A stretch of 64,000 nucleotides of DNA from Fasciolopsis buskii (Eukaryota; Platyhelminthes; Trematoda; Plagiorchiida; Fasciolidae), in assembly GCA_008360955.1 (NCBI GenBank), contig LUCM01002345.1, positions 60,967 to 124,966 on the forward strand, read 5' to 3'. Under the pieces are notes generated by a model. That model worked only from the letters and a program-made list of their open reading frames with translations. It did not search any database and was not told the DNA's origin. The position numbers and the translations under genes were made by a program. Each line of letters opens with the position of its first letter. Positions within the stretch are counted from its first letter, which is position 1. Positions 14,201 to 29,200 of the stretch are shown here, piece after piece.

Positions 14201-17200
14201 GGTTGGAATTGAGTCGCTGGGCACAGAGAGGCCATCACTTTACTTCTTGTGAAATCTTGTTCCATGGATGGCTTTGTTCATTTTATTCTCCCTGTTCGCC
14301 ATGGCGATGCCGGCCGGCATATTCTCTGGTGGTCTTCCCAGGCGAACGCTATGCTTTCCATCGAAAGTAACTATCCTAACCCTTGAAACATGTATTCTCA
14401 GCCCATCATCATTTGGGATCTTTTCATTCCGCCACAAGATTTTTTTCGTCTCAGGTTATTTGTGAATGTAGATGTGAATGAAATCAACTGTTAGATAGAA
14501 TAATGTGTTAACCAGTGGCGCTGTCACATCCAGATCGGGATAAATGTTCGGTCGAACATTAAGTCCGTGTTGTTGAGCGCAGCACCTAACTGGAAAATTC
14601 ATCTTGGACTGTAGCGCCCTAGTTCCGTCAGTGACTGGATTTGGTATTTCAAACAACCAAATGAGGTGTACATCCACCGCGAGTTTGTCACTTGAGGCTT
14701 CCATGAGTTTTAGGCTGTGATACGGTTAACTCATCCACAAGTCTGTTATTCGGTTAAAATTATATCGTGTGTGTGTGTGTGTGACAAAAGAATAGGACCC
14801 TCCCTTCCGCATTTATTTGCTTATCTAAGCCTTTGTGTTCTGGAATGAAACCAAATCTGATCCGAATGACCCTTTGTACAATGCACCACGAGACATCGGA
14901 TTTCGGACCAAATAGATGTACTTCCTTGAAGTCAGAAAAATTATATAACAATTTTGATTATCCTTTAGTCAATATCGGTAGTAATTGGTTCGCTTTTTGA
15001 CTGTCGGACAAATATACCCCTCAGCTGCTCAATCCAAAACGATTGAAAATGGATAGATGTAGTATTGAAACTCTTATTCTTCGGTCATACCTGTTACGTA
15101 TATGTCCGTTGCTGGACCCGGACAAAAATCACGGCTGATCAGCGCTTGATCGTACGACATGCAGGTATTCTCGATGGCCTAGGAATGCATATGTATATGA
15201 TTGACATTGTACAATCGATCATGTGACCTAATCATCTGACGGGACATGCGCATGGATCCATTGGGTCTACTGAGTCCAACCAAGTCAAACCTTTGTGTGT
15301 ATGTGGCCTTATAATTGTGGTTGTAGACAGTATTTCTTGTGCCGGACGGAATCTGACGTATTCAGGCTCTATTTGGTTCCATATCACTCCACGTTTGAAG
15401 GCTCTGGCTCCCGATCCTTCTCCTCCTTCATGTGGCGAGCTCTAGGGGGGAAACCATATATGTATATATATTTCACAAAATCTGTACAGATCGTGTACCA
15501 TCAGACCAATTGCAAGAGGGAAACCGCGAGCTAAAAAGTGAATGGAAAAGAGTTCAGTACACTTCATCGGTCGCTCGATGGGGCCCATGGTTTGTCATTG
15601 GCCTAGATGCTACCCGATATTTGACCAATGAATCTAACCTAAAATACAGTTTTATTAAGTAAGGGTCTCGTAATTCATTAGGAGTCGGTAACTGACTGGT
15701 CAGTCTGTTCGCTCTTTGGATAGGGCTAAACGTCTTGGGTGCTGAGTCCCATTTTGCATAATTACCGGTAAGCGCGGAGTTGTATGCTTCGTACGCTGCC
15801 CATGATTCGTCTGAAATCGAGGTTTAGTCATATTCCTTAAACTAACTACTAGGGATCAGTCAACCTGCTGGCAAGCGTTGGGCATTCATCTTCGTCCTCG
15901 ACGTTTGTGGGAATACTTCCGCTAAGAGAAGACAGTTCATAGGATTTCCTCTGCAGCGTAAGCTTGAGGTGCGGTTATTCGGGAGGATTTCGATAGGTTT
16001 TCGGGGCAAGTGGCCAAGCGGAGTTCGGAAACACTCGCATCAGACCATAATTAGGTGTTTATCGACATAAAGAGGCCTTACACACGCATGAATCGTACTC
16101 TGGTCAACCAAAGGACGGTGGATATTGTGAGTTTCCCGGGAAGAACGGCGTACCTTTTATTTGCCACCTGTTGATATTGAATAAATATGATTACGCATTT
16201 TCCTTCTGTACATTACATTATTAATCAACTAAGACGGAAGAAGGTACAACAGGCAAGCGCATCCTCCAGCCAGCTACAAAGCGCAATTTATACGCACTCC
16301 GCCAGCTATCAATTTCTTTTAAGTTATTTCGATTGACAACTGCTCTTCATGAACGCTACTTACTGTAGTGTAGGCTTTGGATGAATACTGCTTTTGACAA
16401 CGTCTTTATTCGTATTATAACATCCATCGGTGAGCATCTTCGTATGACGTCGAGTAGCTTTTTTCATCTCCTGTTCATTCTCCCCCTTGTTCTTACTCTT
16501 TGCAATGTTCGTATTTACCATCCTGCTCCGGTGAATGCTGTCATCTCGATGCGGTTCTGTGCAGTTGTTGGATTCCACTGAACTACCGGAGCGTCTGAGC
16601 CAGACATTGAAACGGATTGCCGAACGTCTAATAGCTGAGGATGGACATCCCTCTGTACTGAAAGGGGTACGTGTTTTTTTTTATCAAAACGTTCATCTCA
16701 TCCGGGTTTTCCCATCTCCATCGTGTTATTTAACTCCACTTAGTCCAGTCGTCAATCCTCCAAATTTTTCTAATTCCATGATTAATGCCTGTTCGCGCCG
16801 ATTCCATTTTGCAATCTTTTCCCCCGTTCATGATCACACGCGACCGGTGCATTTATTCACCTGGATGTGTGCCATTAATCACCACACCAAAGTGATTTTC
16901 CCTATAACTTTTCTTTCAAAATGCTAAATTTCATTGGCCTAATGGTGTGGAAATGAGCTCTTCATTCGACCGTATTCGTGCGAGTAGATTTCAATTGACT
17001 CGAATTCGCCTCTGTGCACAAATCTTTAGACTCAGTGAGAGCAGTATGCTATTTCGATGTTTCGATAACTGGCTGCAATTCGCTATTTCTCGGCATATTA
17101 TCAAGCTTGATCAATGCAGGTGTTGTGTGACTTCGTGCCATTGTAATTTTTACTCTACTGGTTGTCCGTTTTCGGTCTTTGATTTGGAATCGAATGACAA

Positions 17201-20200
17201 TGAAGCATGCGGTTTTCGCGCTTGATACATAATTTTTTTATGAACACGTGTTTAACTACAAAGAGCCTCATTCATCTCCTTTCGCTGAGTAAAATGTATA
17301 TATCCCCTCTACACGAATATCCCGTGCTAGTCAAACCTTGCGCGATCCATATCGAAATTCCTATGGATTTGCTTATAAAACGGAGTAATTTCACGCATGT
17401 CCCTGTTTCAGTCAACATAAAATGAAATGTTGATGATTTGATCTTTGGAAAATCGACAAGCCTACCCTTCGCTAAACTCAGGTAACCTATTGTCCGACTA
17501 TGTTTATTAAATACTCGGTTGACGGTGGTCCTCCCAGGTCGTCAGCCGACGGAATCCGGTATTTGCGCTTATGCTTTCCTGACCACATCACTGTAGATGC
17601 TCATTGCCTCACACAATCGACATTTCCGGTCCCGTTATAACGAGCACTTCGGGTCGATTAAGTGGGTGTTCCGATGCCAGTCGGCTCGTTATAACACTTG
17701 ACATATTGAGTCCCCGTAATGTTCAGAGTCGAGTTACACGTTTACTTCTGATGATGCACTTTGGGTTAGGAGGAACAATAAACGTGAAATTATTTTACCC
17801 GGTACTTCCTTCCCACCAGATCTTTGCATGTCTCCTGTTGGCTAAACAGGTCTTCGGGTGGCCTCTCTCTTACGGTGAATGTGAACCGCTTTGTGACCTG
17901 TAAAATATCGCGTTTCCGTCAGAGAAAGGCATCAAATTTGTGCCTACTCTATCTTGATTCAAAAGTTTAACTTCTGATGTGAGATTTATTCAGTAATTTA
18001 TTTACCTCCTATTCCAAGAATCTAAAGTTTGTTGTTGTTAGAATGACTCGTTTGAGTCAGTAATCTGCAATGCACTTTTTACCGTACATAAATATGTTTG
18101 TACTCTGTTCATGTCGTGTTTGACTCTATATCCCCAGTTTGGAAACATTGCCGGTTGAGTGTTTTTCGCTAATCTCATTAGGTCACATAAAACTTCATCC
18201 CTGCACCTGGTTTGAATGCATCCAACTTATTTGCGTGTTTTTGACTGACAGATTCTGTTTTTGTTTTCAAAGTTCCGCTAGTTTCTTTTTGTTATCAATA
18301 GATGTTCATCAATAATGGAAGACTAAAAGAAGAGCACTCTTAGTTGCTGAATAGTTCTGGAGAATGAGATCCGCTGATTCACAGAAATGATTTTCGGCAG
18401 ATTTAACGTGACCTAGATCGGTGATTCGCCAAATATGGATTACCACAGAGATATACTTGGTCCACACTCTGTTCCATGCTAATGGAGTGGGGAATGAAAA
18501 GAGAAAAGCGTCATCGGTGCCATGTTTGAATGTGTCTCTTCATACGTCTCGCGTTTGATTATTCTTTCTTTATCACTTGATGCATACGTTGAGTGGAAGA
18601 GACGTACTTCTTAGTCTTCAGAACTGGCTTTTCTGATTCCTGGCAGGGTCTAACATCGTTCTGCATCGAATTCAATCACCGTTATGTCGACGTCTTTGTT
18701 GCCGTGAATGGGTTTCGCTTATCCTTGACCGATTGACAGTCGAGACAACAATATCGTTTTTCAATAGAATCCATCCACGGACGTTTTCAATCCATTGTTT
18801 TTCTTGTATGGAAGTCACTGCAAGACAGGAACACGTCAGTCTGACGTTGGTGTACAGTTGCCTTGACTGGTGATCTGACGTGAAAATGGGTGATCAGAAC
18901 TTTATGAAATCTATCCATCTTTTTAGTTAAGACCAACACCTATTTTGAAAACGATCGGTTTTATTGTCGGAGCAAAAAATCCCGCTAATGACACACTGCA
19001 CTATAGAACATCGATGAGCTTTCGAAAATCCGAAAGTGCGTGAAAAATAATCTTTCTAATGCAGTCACATCCTGAACTGCGAACGCGAATTCAGATGTGA
19101 GCCTAAGGTCTAGCCTTCAGTCTGAAAACCATGGGCCGCAACAAATGATCAAAGCAACTCCATTTGACGGATTTCTACATCCAACGAAAAAGAACTGCAA
19201 CAACACAGGCTCTCTTACCAGTTCGTTTACGAAGGTAGGCAGGCGGATTTTTCCACCCTGCTAACAGCCAGACCGAATGTGTTTTGTCTCCGTCCGTCCG
19301 ATCTGTTTTGCAGTAACTGGGGTCCAATAATTACCTGGGTAGGGCGAACAATCCCGCTGATGGTCTCGAACGACAGTCAAGCTACACGGTGTGTTCGGGT
19401 GCTCGTTGTCTAACCATCATAACTGATTAATTAGATTCTCGCGAATTCGCATTTCGAAACGTATTACTTTTGCATTTATCTGCAACCAGTTTAGCGGGGT
19501 TTTCACCGAAGAGGGAAATTAAGTCTATTTTTTCACGCTCCGATTCACTGCGCACAATTCAGCGAGGCTCGACTGTTAACCCGACCGAATCTCGTCTGTT
19601 CCCTGAGATGGCGGTTCGCAGTCTAACATCATGTAACTTGGGTACACACTTGCCCACTGCGCAGATTCATATGGGTGTAAAGTAGTTGTCCGATCTGCCT
19701 CGCAGTGTGTTCGGATTTGCATGCGCACCAAGCTCATTATCCAACGAACATTGCAAATCGTTTCACATGCTCCCAAATGTAATGCTATTCTTTTTTTGGT
19801 ATCGTTCAGCCCGACCGAATCAAATGACTGAAATTGTGTACCGACGAAACGATACCCAGTAAGCTTCAATAGTCCAGTGAAAAAATACCGTGAGATAGTT
19901 TGACCACCTTACACGAGACGTTGAATCGTTACCACCTATGCGGACCATCCTGTTATTAACCGGTACATATATCCCATATCTACAAGCATGAGATCATGGA
20001 GGCAGATAAGAGGACAGTATCAAAAGCAATCACAAACGTGTACTTGTCAGCAGCGTGGTCCCATCAATCGATAACGGGATATAGCATTGGTTTCAGTCGG
20101 TCCAAGAGGCGAATGCTTCCCATTCTGACCTAATCCACCGAGCAGATCTGATGGATTGCACAGTGTGATTGCTTCTTTTAATCTAACCCATTCGCTGATT

Positions 20201-23200
20201 TCTTGCCCAATGATGTTACGTAGCTTGTCAACGGCGAAGCCATGCCTGCTGTCGTGTGTGCGGTTGGACGGACTTATTTTGTATTATGACAGCGATGTGG
20301 CAGACTCACTCACTGTATGCCGAAATCGAAAACCATGTGGCGAAAAAAGTCATGCAACTCTGGATTTATCTGTTCCATTGTCCATCTTTTCCGTTATGTC
20401 TGAATTAGATACTATTGTTTGATAACTTTTATCGTTGTTTGCCTCTTGCAGCCAGAAGTTAGCATTTATTGTACCCATGAACCAAATGTGGCAAAACTAC
20501 TGTTGTATAGTTGAAAAGAATGAAAATCGCAAGTTTGCCATTCAGTCTCGCTGGAAGCTTCATACACAATTAATGCAGACTGGAATGGTGGGGGGCATTA
20601 ATCGGATACGATTGTAGTCATAGCATCCTTTCGACTCGTACAATCGAGCTGATGTATTCACACTGTTCTCCCCTGTAAAGCGAATGGACTAGCAAAGTGC
20701 CGGGCTTAAAGAGGGAGGTTTTCCGCACTTCGAAAACCCATACAAATGGGTGGGAGCATTACAGTATTGGCTATTAAGCAGTTCTTGCATTACCGTACTG
20801 GTGTTGCCCTCCTATGCTTGGGCATCCCTTCAAGAAACTTGACAGTACCATAGTTCTTCTTAGCACAGTACACGAAGTTTTATACGACAAACATTGTATA
20901 AAGGGATTATAGGGAATATTCACACAACAACCAACCAATTTGTTAACTGGTTTTAAAGAAAGATTGCAAATGGATTGGAAAACAAATAGTGGTAATGTTC
21001 CACAACCTATCAGTCCCATGATAAAAGAGGACTGGGGCAGAAAGGCACGACCATTCATGGTGGAAGGTTGGCAGCGATAGGTGAAAGTCTGAGTGCGCAT
21101 ATTGAAAGTACAAGAATTGACGAAGGAAGCTCCGAATTTGTAGCGATACAAAAGGAAGTGGTAACAAAAGACTGGATGTTAAGGCAGGCTTATCGATCTG
21201 CCAAATGACGTTGCGTTAAACGCGATTAAATGGAGAAAGATAAGTAGACGAAGCATCACATCACATGTGGTTGCAATGTTCCAGTACGGGACGGATTTAG
21301 GCTTTTGCAAAGATGGCCGAAAATGAGCGGCACTAAAGAAGCGTCTGACGCGAAATTTGCGCGCAACACAAGAAACTAGCTGAGAATAGAGATCAAATTA
21401 GTGGAGTGTAGATCAGTGGAATCAAAATAGTGATGAGGATCGAATGAATGATATTTGAAGGAAATAGATAAAAAATGATCTAAGCATGGAAGCATGATTA
21501 CAATAACCTCAAAGGAGATATTGTGAATGGTATAATGTTAATAACACAGCGTTATTGGTAGATGTAATGCGCTGACGTTTCGACTACCTCGGGTAGTATT
21601 TCTCAAGGAAAGTTTTACAGTCAAAGAGAAGATATGTTTACGATCGGAATTCGGTCATACATTGACGCCGTTGCGGTCTCCATCGGTGTTTCTTGTGGTA
21701 AGAAAACGAAAATTAGAGGATAAGATCATCGGCCAAGGAATGAACCTGGGTGAATGTATTTGGTAGAGAATATTTAAAAACTAAAAGAACAATGGGCGCG
21801 AGTACAAAATCTTGGAGGAAACCGGAATTCATCGGGAATCGCTGACATAAAACCTCATCGACTCGGACGAAAATGGTTCCCTTATTTGAGGGACATTGAC
21901 GTTCACGGTCCGGGAGCTAAGGCGAACTCGAACGTAGGTGGTTTCGCCAGTGGTTCTACATCCCAAGCTTGGTCAGTGCCCTTGGAGACATCCAGCGAGA
22001 CTAAGTGTGGCTGACCAGGAGTGTGAGATGTGATGGAGCAGAGCACTGATGCAACGACTTTGTCAGAATCAATATTGGCGGTCGTTCAGTAGCCTCTCGC
22101 ATTCGAGAACCGATCACGGTTGATTGGAGACTATGGTTCCAAACAGTTGGAACAGGATTTGTTAGTTAGATTACACGGTAGTTGTTTGGGTCAGAGAGGT
22201 TGCGTCGTTTGGGTTAGGGACGGTCTCGGTGTGTTCCTGTGAGATTGCAAAAAGAAAAAGATAGAAAGGATGGCGAGAAAGACGATGCTGAAGTGCGATA
22301 CCCACTTTAACGATGATGGATGGAAATCACGTGGACCGAGTGATTTGCACAATTCCAGAGAGCACAGCCGTTGGCGAATAATCCTAGTGCAATGATTAGT
22401 GGTAACGAAAGTAAACAGAGTAGGATATTTATGTAAAGAACCGGAAAGCAAAAACCAGGCCTACTCGAGTGGTTTGCAAGCAATGTTACCAGAAACATTA
22501 CACACTGAAGGAGAATGGAGAGGGCAGAAATTTCAAGAAATTGCTTTATTAAGGGACCAAAACGTCTGGCTGTCAGTTTCGGATGGGAGCTGGCATTCGA
22601 CTTTGGAGCCGACGAAATGTCATTTGCCTTTTCTCGTAGCTAACTGGCATTTGTTCATGGCTTGTAGGAAGCGATTATAGAAAGCGAGAGTGGGTGGACG
22701 GCACCAGCGGTAGAATGATGATCGCCTTAACTGAACAACACGTTTTCGTATGTGGTTGACTCAGTCTGTGGATTTGGGTTTGCTAGATTGTTAAATTGCA
22801 AAGTAAAAAATTCATCTCTTGAAGAATAATAGTGGTGAAACCTAGAATTAAACGGCAAAACATCTGGACTGAAATGACAGCCGAAGGTCGCGAAAATCTT
22901 CCCAGTTAGCCGAGTTGATGTCTTAAAATGTGTTTTTAGGAAGGTAGAAGGTCGGGTCTATTGGGACAGTCCAAATTTCGTACTTGGCAAACGGCAACTG
23001 ACGAACAAAAGTTTAGACATCTGTTTTAGGAACAAGAAAGGATTTTTTCTTGTAATCGGGAATTTGAAAACGGGTGGCATCTGGTGTAAGAGTTTTGAGT
23101 TTCTAGACACAAGGACCAAATGAAATAATGAGTGTATCGAAAATCGATGCGCCATGTATTGGTTTTGATTGTGAATGGTATAATGTTAATAACACAGTGT

Positions 23201-26200
23201 TGTTGGTAGATGTACTACGCCAACGTTTCGACTACCGTGGGTAGTCTTCCTCAAGGCAAGTTTTGCAATCAGTTTTGAGTTTCGGTCCAAAACAGCCTAA
23301 AAACTGGTGAGCTGATTCGATGTTGCAGTTCGATCCACGAATCAAGAGTTCCTGGTGGTTTTGGAATTTTGATTACGGTCGTTTAATTGCGCGACATATG
23401 TGAGAAAATCAACAACCATGATCTTCAGATTTGAAATGTCGCGAATCACGTAATGCCTCTATAGATCAACTGTGGTGATGAGCTGGACGACAGTATAGCT
23501 TTATCTTTTACTTCCTTTATTAGCAAGATAGCAATACACATCATTTTTCAGCAAGGGGGGCCGCGGCCAACAGAGGGCTGCCGTGGGGAAGTTGATTGGC
23601 GGTGGGAGGATTCGAATTCGTGACCTTCACGTCCAAACGCCACGACCTTATCCACTTGACCACCGCCAGCTGTTGATCACTTGAATTAGTTAATGTTAAC
23701 CGACCGTGCAGTGACCTCAGTTCTCACACTTGTCTCCTTAGCACTTATTTGCTCTGATTTTTTCCGTCCACATAAGGATTTGAATAACGGAAGTAATACA
23801 TGTTAAAAAAGTAACTTATAAATAACAGATTGTGTTAATGAACAAATATGACGAATACAGATACACCAATAGTGGCGGCACCTAATCATTTTACTGAATG
23901 TCTGTAGTCATCGCATTAGTTGACCTCGTAGAACTCAATGCAGATATCCACCTCATTCTACTGAGTCTGTTTCATAGGTTATGGTTTCTATACCTTTTTT
24001 CTTGTTTGAACCAGCCACCTAGCTGTATTTTCAAAACCTTGTCTGTCTCGGGGAATAGTTTGCGCCAACCATAGTCCTTTTTAAAACACGCTATACACAT
24101 GACATCTTGATCCGTTTGAGTCCCAAATCTCGCCTAATGATGAAGCTCTGGGACTCCAATACATCCTACGTCTGACTTCAGAGTTATTGACAGAAATTTC
24201 GCACCTGTTTTTTAGAGATACTGTTACGCTTCAGGTGTTCAAAACCAAGAGAATCTTCAGATCTTCAGTGAGCAGCGATCATTTTCCGGAGCCATGTAGG
24301 TGAACCAATTTGACTGCTGCAATGTATCACCGATGTTTATTTATATCACGGCAATCCCACAATGCCCCCAAATGAATAAAAATTGAACGGACTTGATGTA
24401 CACGTGATGATAACCTCATTCGACCCGGTAAAACTTAGGTGATCAAGTATGAAAATTTACCTCATAGTGGTGACAATCAGCCCATGTTTCAGTCACCGCG
24501 AGTAATGTTTATAAAGACAATTTCTAATCTAACTTTTTTGCTAGAAGAAGATGGTCCAACTTTAAGCCAACCTAGTCATGTGGCATCACCTTGTTCCAAA
24601 TGGATCGATGCCTGTGTGGACTAAGTCCCCGAACTGTCGACCTGATTCAAGGTGACAATGAAATCATTGGAATAAACATTTCCGACCAGTTTTCGATAGA
24701 ATTTTCCGTAATCTGATCGGGAGGATGAGACGCATTTAGTTTTTCTCTTTTCTGTTACCCTCATGTTTGTTTATTTTTAGTTCCGACTACACGGTGCTAT
24801 CCGACAGTGTGAGAGGCCGTTTTCAGTTATGTGGATCGCTTGTGCCTAGGAAACCCCTTGGCCCATTCTTTCTTTCCATTGAATTTAGATCAGACGAATG
24901 TAGAACGTGCACAAAGCGTGAGACCACGTGGCTGTCACCAACACTGCTCCCTTGTGGGGCAAGTCATGATCATCGTACTGGCATGGTCACATCGATTGGT
25001 GATAGTATTTGGGGGCCTAAACACCAGCTTTGGCAACGTTTGATGACTACAAAATAGGTCTGTGACAAACAGGAAATTTCGAAGTCACTAAGATGAATGG
25101 AAGACAGCATAATGGGAGGAATAAAACTGCCGCAGAGTATGGAAATATTAAGTTAATTTTCAGTTAACGCCCATTGATACGTATCCGAGACTTTTTTTCG
25201 ACCTGCAACAAACACAACATAGTGATATAACACGCACAAACCAAGCATGTTTGCAAAGTCCAAGAATCATAAAAAACGCGATCTGAGAATAAAACGGAAC
25301 AGTTTTTGTAACTGTGCACAGAAGTTGTTCTTCATGTACACGTGACTCATGCATTTTTCCAAATCGCCTGTCCAATCTAAAAAAGGGTTTTTTCCTTCCA
25401 CTTATTCGGGAGTGTAGCAGTGGTTAAAGTAAACCAGTTGGAAGTATCTGTGAGATCGACCACATCATGATCTGTATGTGTGTCCAATGTGCATGAGTTT
25501 CTGGATCTGTTGCAATCAGTTACGCACAAACCGTTCCTCAGCTTCGTGTTTTGTCCATGCCTAATCGTCATCGGTGACCAGCACTTTTGGTAGGTCTTTC
25601 ACCCAATATCCAACAGCAATCTCTAAATCCCTCTCTCTTTTCTTCGTGTGTAGATTTCTTATTTCTCTGCATTACCTGGTGCGTTTTCATTTATCCATCA
25701 CTGACACTTATTTGCTTGTACAGCCTATTGAAACCACCGACCCCTCGAATCACGTAAGCACATCCCTCCTCGTTCATATGGCAATGTGGTTTGCTCCTTG
25801 CCTCATCTTAGTATTTGATCATATCCTCGACTGTACATGCTCTGCTCGTCTTTTGTGTGCGCACGCGCGTTTCTGCTCACTTCTTGCGCATGAGTGTCAT
25901 TTTGGCTCCCAGCTGATTGCATCACCTATTTCACAAAACTGTATCGTCAACCCATCATCATCATCATATATGACCAGCGTTAACAGGGCAGGAATTTCTC
26001 AAGTGAATTCACGGTAAATCTAGCTTCTCGAGAGACATTAAACAAAAAGTAGGCAAAGAGAACTAAATGGTTTGGAAGAATTTGAAGCTATTCCTCCTAC
26101 CATTTGACAATTCGCACTCACTAACTGATATTTGTTTGTTTGTTTTTTCAATAAAGGCTAGGTTTAGTTTGGTTGAGTAATGGTTCACAATCACTTGGTC

Positions 26201-29200
26201 GCTAAGACCTATCGGCCAGTTAGTAACTACTGGTACTTATTTACCGGTCCTCAAGTGGGACTCGACCCTTGATTGAGTGATTATGAGTCGGCTGTTCCAC
26301 GCAGACCGGCTCAAAGGTTTGCTAAGCGAGCTGCTGACTATCCACAGTTCTTCAACAACGTTCTACACGCCACCTAAGTACTGTTGAAAACATCCATTGC
26401 CTATTGTCTTCACTCAGCTCGTTTGTGGCTATCAACGGCGGGCGTTTTTTCAGGTTATTGATGTCGTCCATAGCTCAGAGGAAGAGATAGCATAATCAGT
26501 CGATCAGAGGAGGCACTACCTCTGCTTCTCTTCAAACCAGACCGATTTGTGTACGACGGATTACCCGTAAAAATTGACAATGCTTTTCCGCGTCAGAGCC
26601 AAAGTAAAATCACAGAAACACCAAAGTAACGAATGCTGTGGATAAAACACGCCAAACGGATAGTCGCTGGAGGTCCCACTTAAATCAGAGGCCAACTTCT
26701 GGCATCCAAATTTATTATGGTTCGATGGACCTGCTGACACGCAACTGACCGAGTCTTTGCCGCCGTCGCTTGATTCTCGCTCCCTACAAAGCCAAGATAT
26801 ATGCAGTTGACAGAGCATGCGTGTTATTGAAACATGGTTTCGATTCACTCCGAAGGCGAAGCATTTCAACTTCCGTCAGATCTGTCAAACTTTGTATCAG
26901 GCCCATTCAAATATGTTTCCTTGTTTCTCCGTTTCACGAGCTGAGAAAGTCGGTTATTGTTAAAAAAACCCTGTTTGTTGGATTTTTGCTCTCTTTGAAG
27001 AATGCTCGCTGTCATTTTGTGAGATAGCCCGTAATCTATAATTCATAGTGTCCAAACGATTTCCGTTCGTGAATTTTTTTTGGAATTTTTATTTTTGAAG
27101 GATCTGTTTTAAGGTGATCGTTCCATCCATTTCAATAATTACTCATGCCTCGTTTTTTCACGATAGTAATGTCAGCGTTAAACAATTCCTGAAAAAAAAC
27201 TAGGTATCTACTTGTAAATTACTTTTTAGGATGTTCCTGCGTGAAATACAATCGGTTTTATGGATGAACGGTAAAAAGTAGTGTAGACTTTCACGATTCA
27301 TTTGTTACCGATTCTTCTTGTGAAGAGAGTGTCACATTCCAAAGGCGATGCAAAATACTGCGGTTAGATGCGGCTGCATAGACTGGTTCCAGGGTACCGA
27401 AAATCCAATAACAGGATATATTTCGGATGCACTCCGCAATCGGTTACCTTCATCATTTGCACAAAATACGTAGTAGGACAGCAGACGATTTTGATGCATG
27501 GTGTTTCGAGTGCTAGGCAACGCTGTGAAGTGAAACCAATCCAGCTGGAGCCAATCGTCGAAACTGGATCGGTTATCAAAACAAGTTTACAATCCATTCT
27601 TCCATTAGATCGTCTGCACACCTCCTAGCAGAGTATCGAGCGATTTGTCTAGTTGCTTTTCTAATCAAAACATTAATTCGCAGGTCTCAGCTCCTGCTAG
27701 TTATAATTAGCAAGTAGGCAAAAAAACAACTGATGTCTACGAAAGCATCAGACCTGGGTTTTCGAGAAGCATGCGAAGAACTGAAGCTCTTATCCTAAGC
27801 GTAACGGACCTTGTCAGCGTCATTCACTCGAACTGAATGAGTTCGTACACATGTTGTTTTTATTCAATCGTAAACTTATTACCTGATTTCCATTCAGCTT
27901 GTGGACACATGGTATAAGGTGAGAGGCTACGAGCCGATGCCAGAAATTCAAGATCGCTTTGTTTTTTTTACGGTGAGACTGGATTATATCTGGGAAACTC
28001 TTTGGAGTCACGTGAATGACGCACAGGCCATGAATCTGATTGACTGCAAGCCAAAGAACAGAGTGTGAAGTTAACTATTCGCCCTAGTACTTGGACGATG
28101 TGAAGACAGTCCGATTTTCGCGATTAGTTCAGAGGCGTTACTCGAATTGACGACCAGGGAGTAGGAGCAACCGTCCAAAAAGTTTCGATCTGAACAAATC
28201 TATATAAATCGTTTGCCTATGACAAATAGAAGATCAGTCGTGTTGACCGGCCAGAAGACATTTAATCGTTCTCGGTTAATTAAGCAGGGTGGAATTGAAC
28301 TAGTAACGAGATGACCAATCGAAGCTACTAGATACATCGGTGTTATTATGATTATGAAACTCACGGGTGCATATTCGTTAATCAGCGATTGCGGTTCCTG
28401 GCTTTGCAGGAACTAACAGCTGCCAGCTTTCGCTCCAGCCAACAAGGTATCAGAACAAACCGGCCAGTCCTCCTCGAGAACGTAGGCAGAAGACTCGATA
28501 GTTAAGTATTCGTTTGTTCCAATCTCGTTTTCCAAATGCCCTATCTTCGCCAAATTACGGTTCGAATAGGTCATAGTTGAATCGCTTTCATTTTGCACCA
28601 TGTTGTGCAACATTTGAAACACCCGGGAGATTGAACCATTGATATTTTCAATAGAGATTCACGTTAAAACTTTTCTGCGCGCAGACAAGGCCTCATTTAT
28701 ATCATCACCTTTAGATTCTATGAAATTCAATGCAACGTATTCTTGTGGAGCGAAATTCGAGTGTATTTGCTTTGATGCAAATTTGCCGTGTGCCTTTGGT
28801 TTCCGTCGATCTGAAGATAGCTGAAAACTGTTTCATGGCAACGGGACTATTTATGACCCATTGTACCCACTTTATAACACTTGAAGTAAATTCACTCACT
28901 AACTTGTCCCTACAGCGCCTATGTAAACCGCGTAACAAAGATCCGTGTTAATATTTCCCACATCTGTTGACCATGGTATTGGATTACATCACCTAGTCGA
29001 TAAACTCGTGTCCAGTGCTCTTATCATGGACTGGCTAACTCAACTTAGCATTCCAGAGTCAGATATCAGATGTGCGGAGAAGAATACAGAACCCTTCTGC
29101 TGAGTAGGGTTCAACTTCGTGTGAGCGAATAATCAATAAATGATTTTGTCGCTTATTATCCTAACGACAATATTCTCCGTTACAAAGCCAGATTGCTTAC

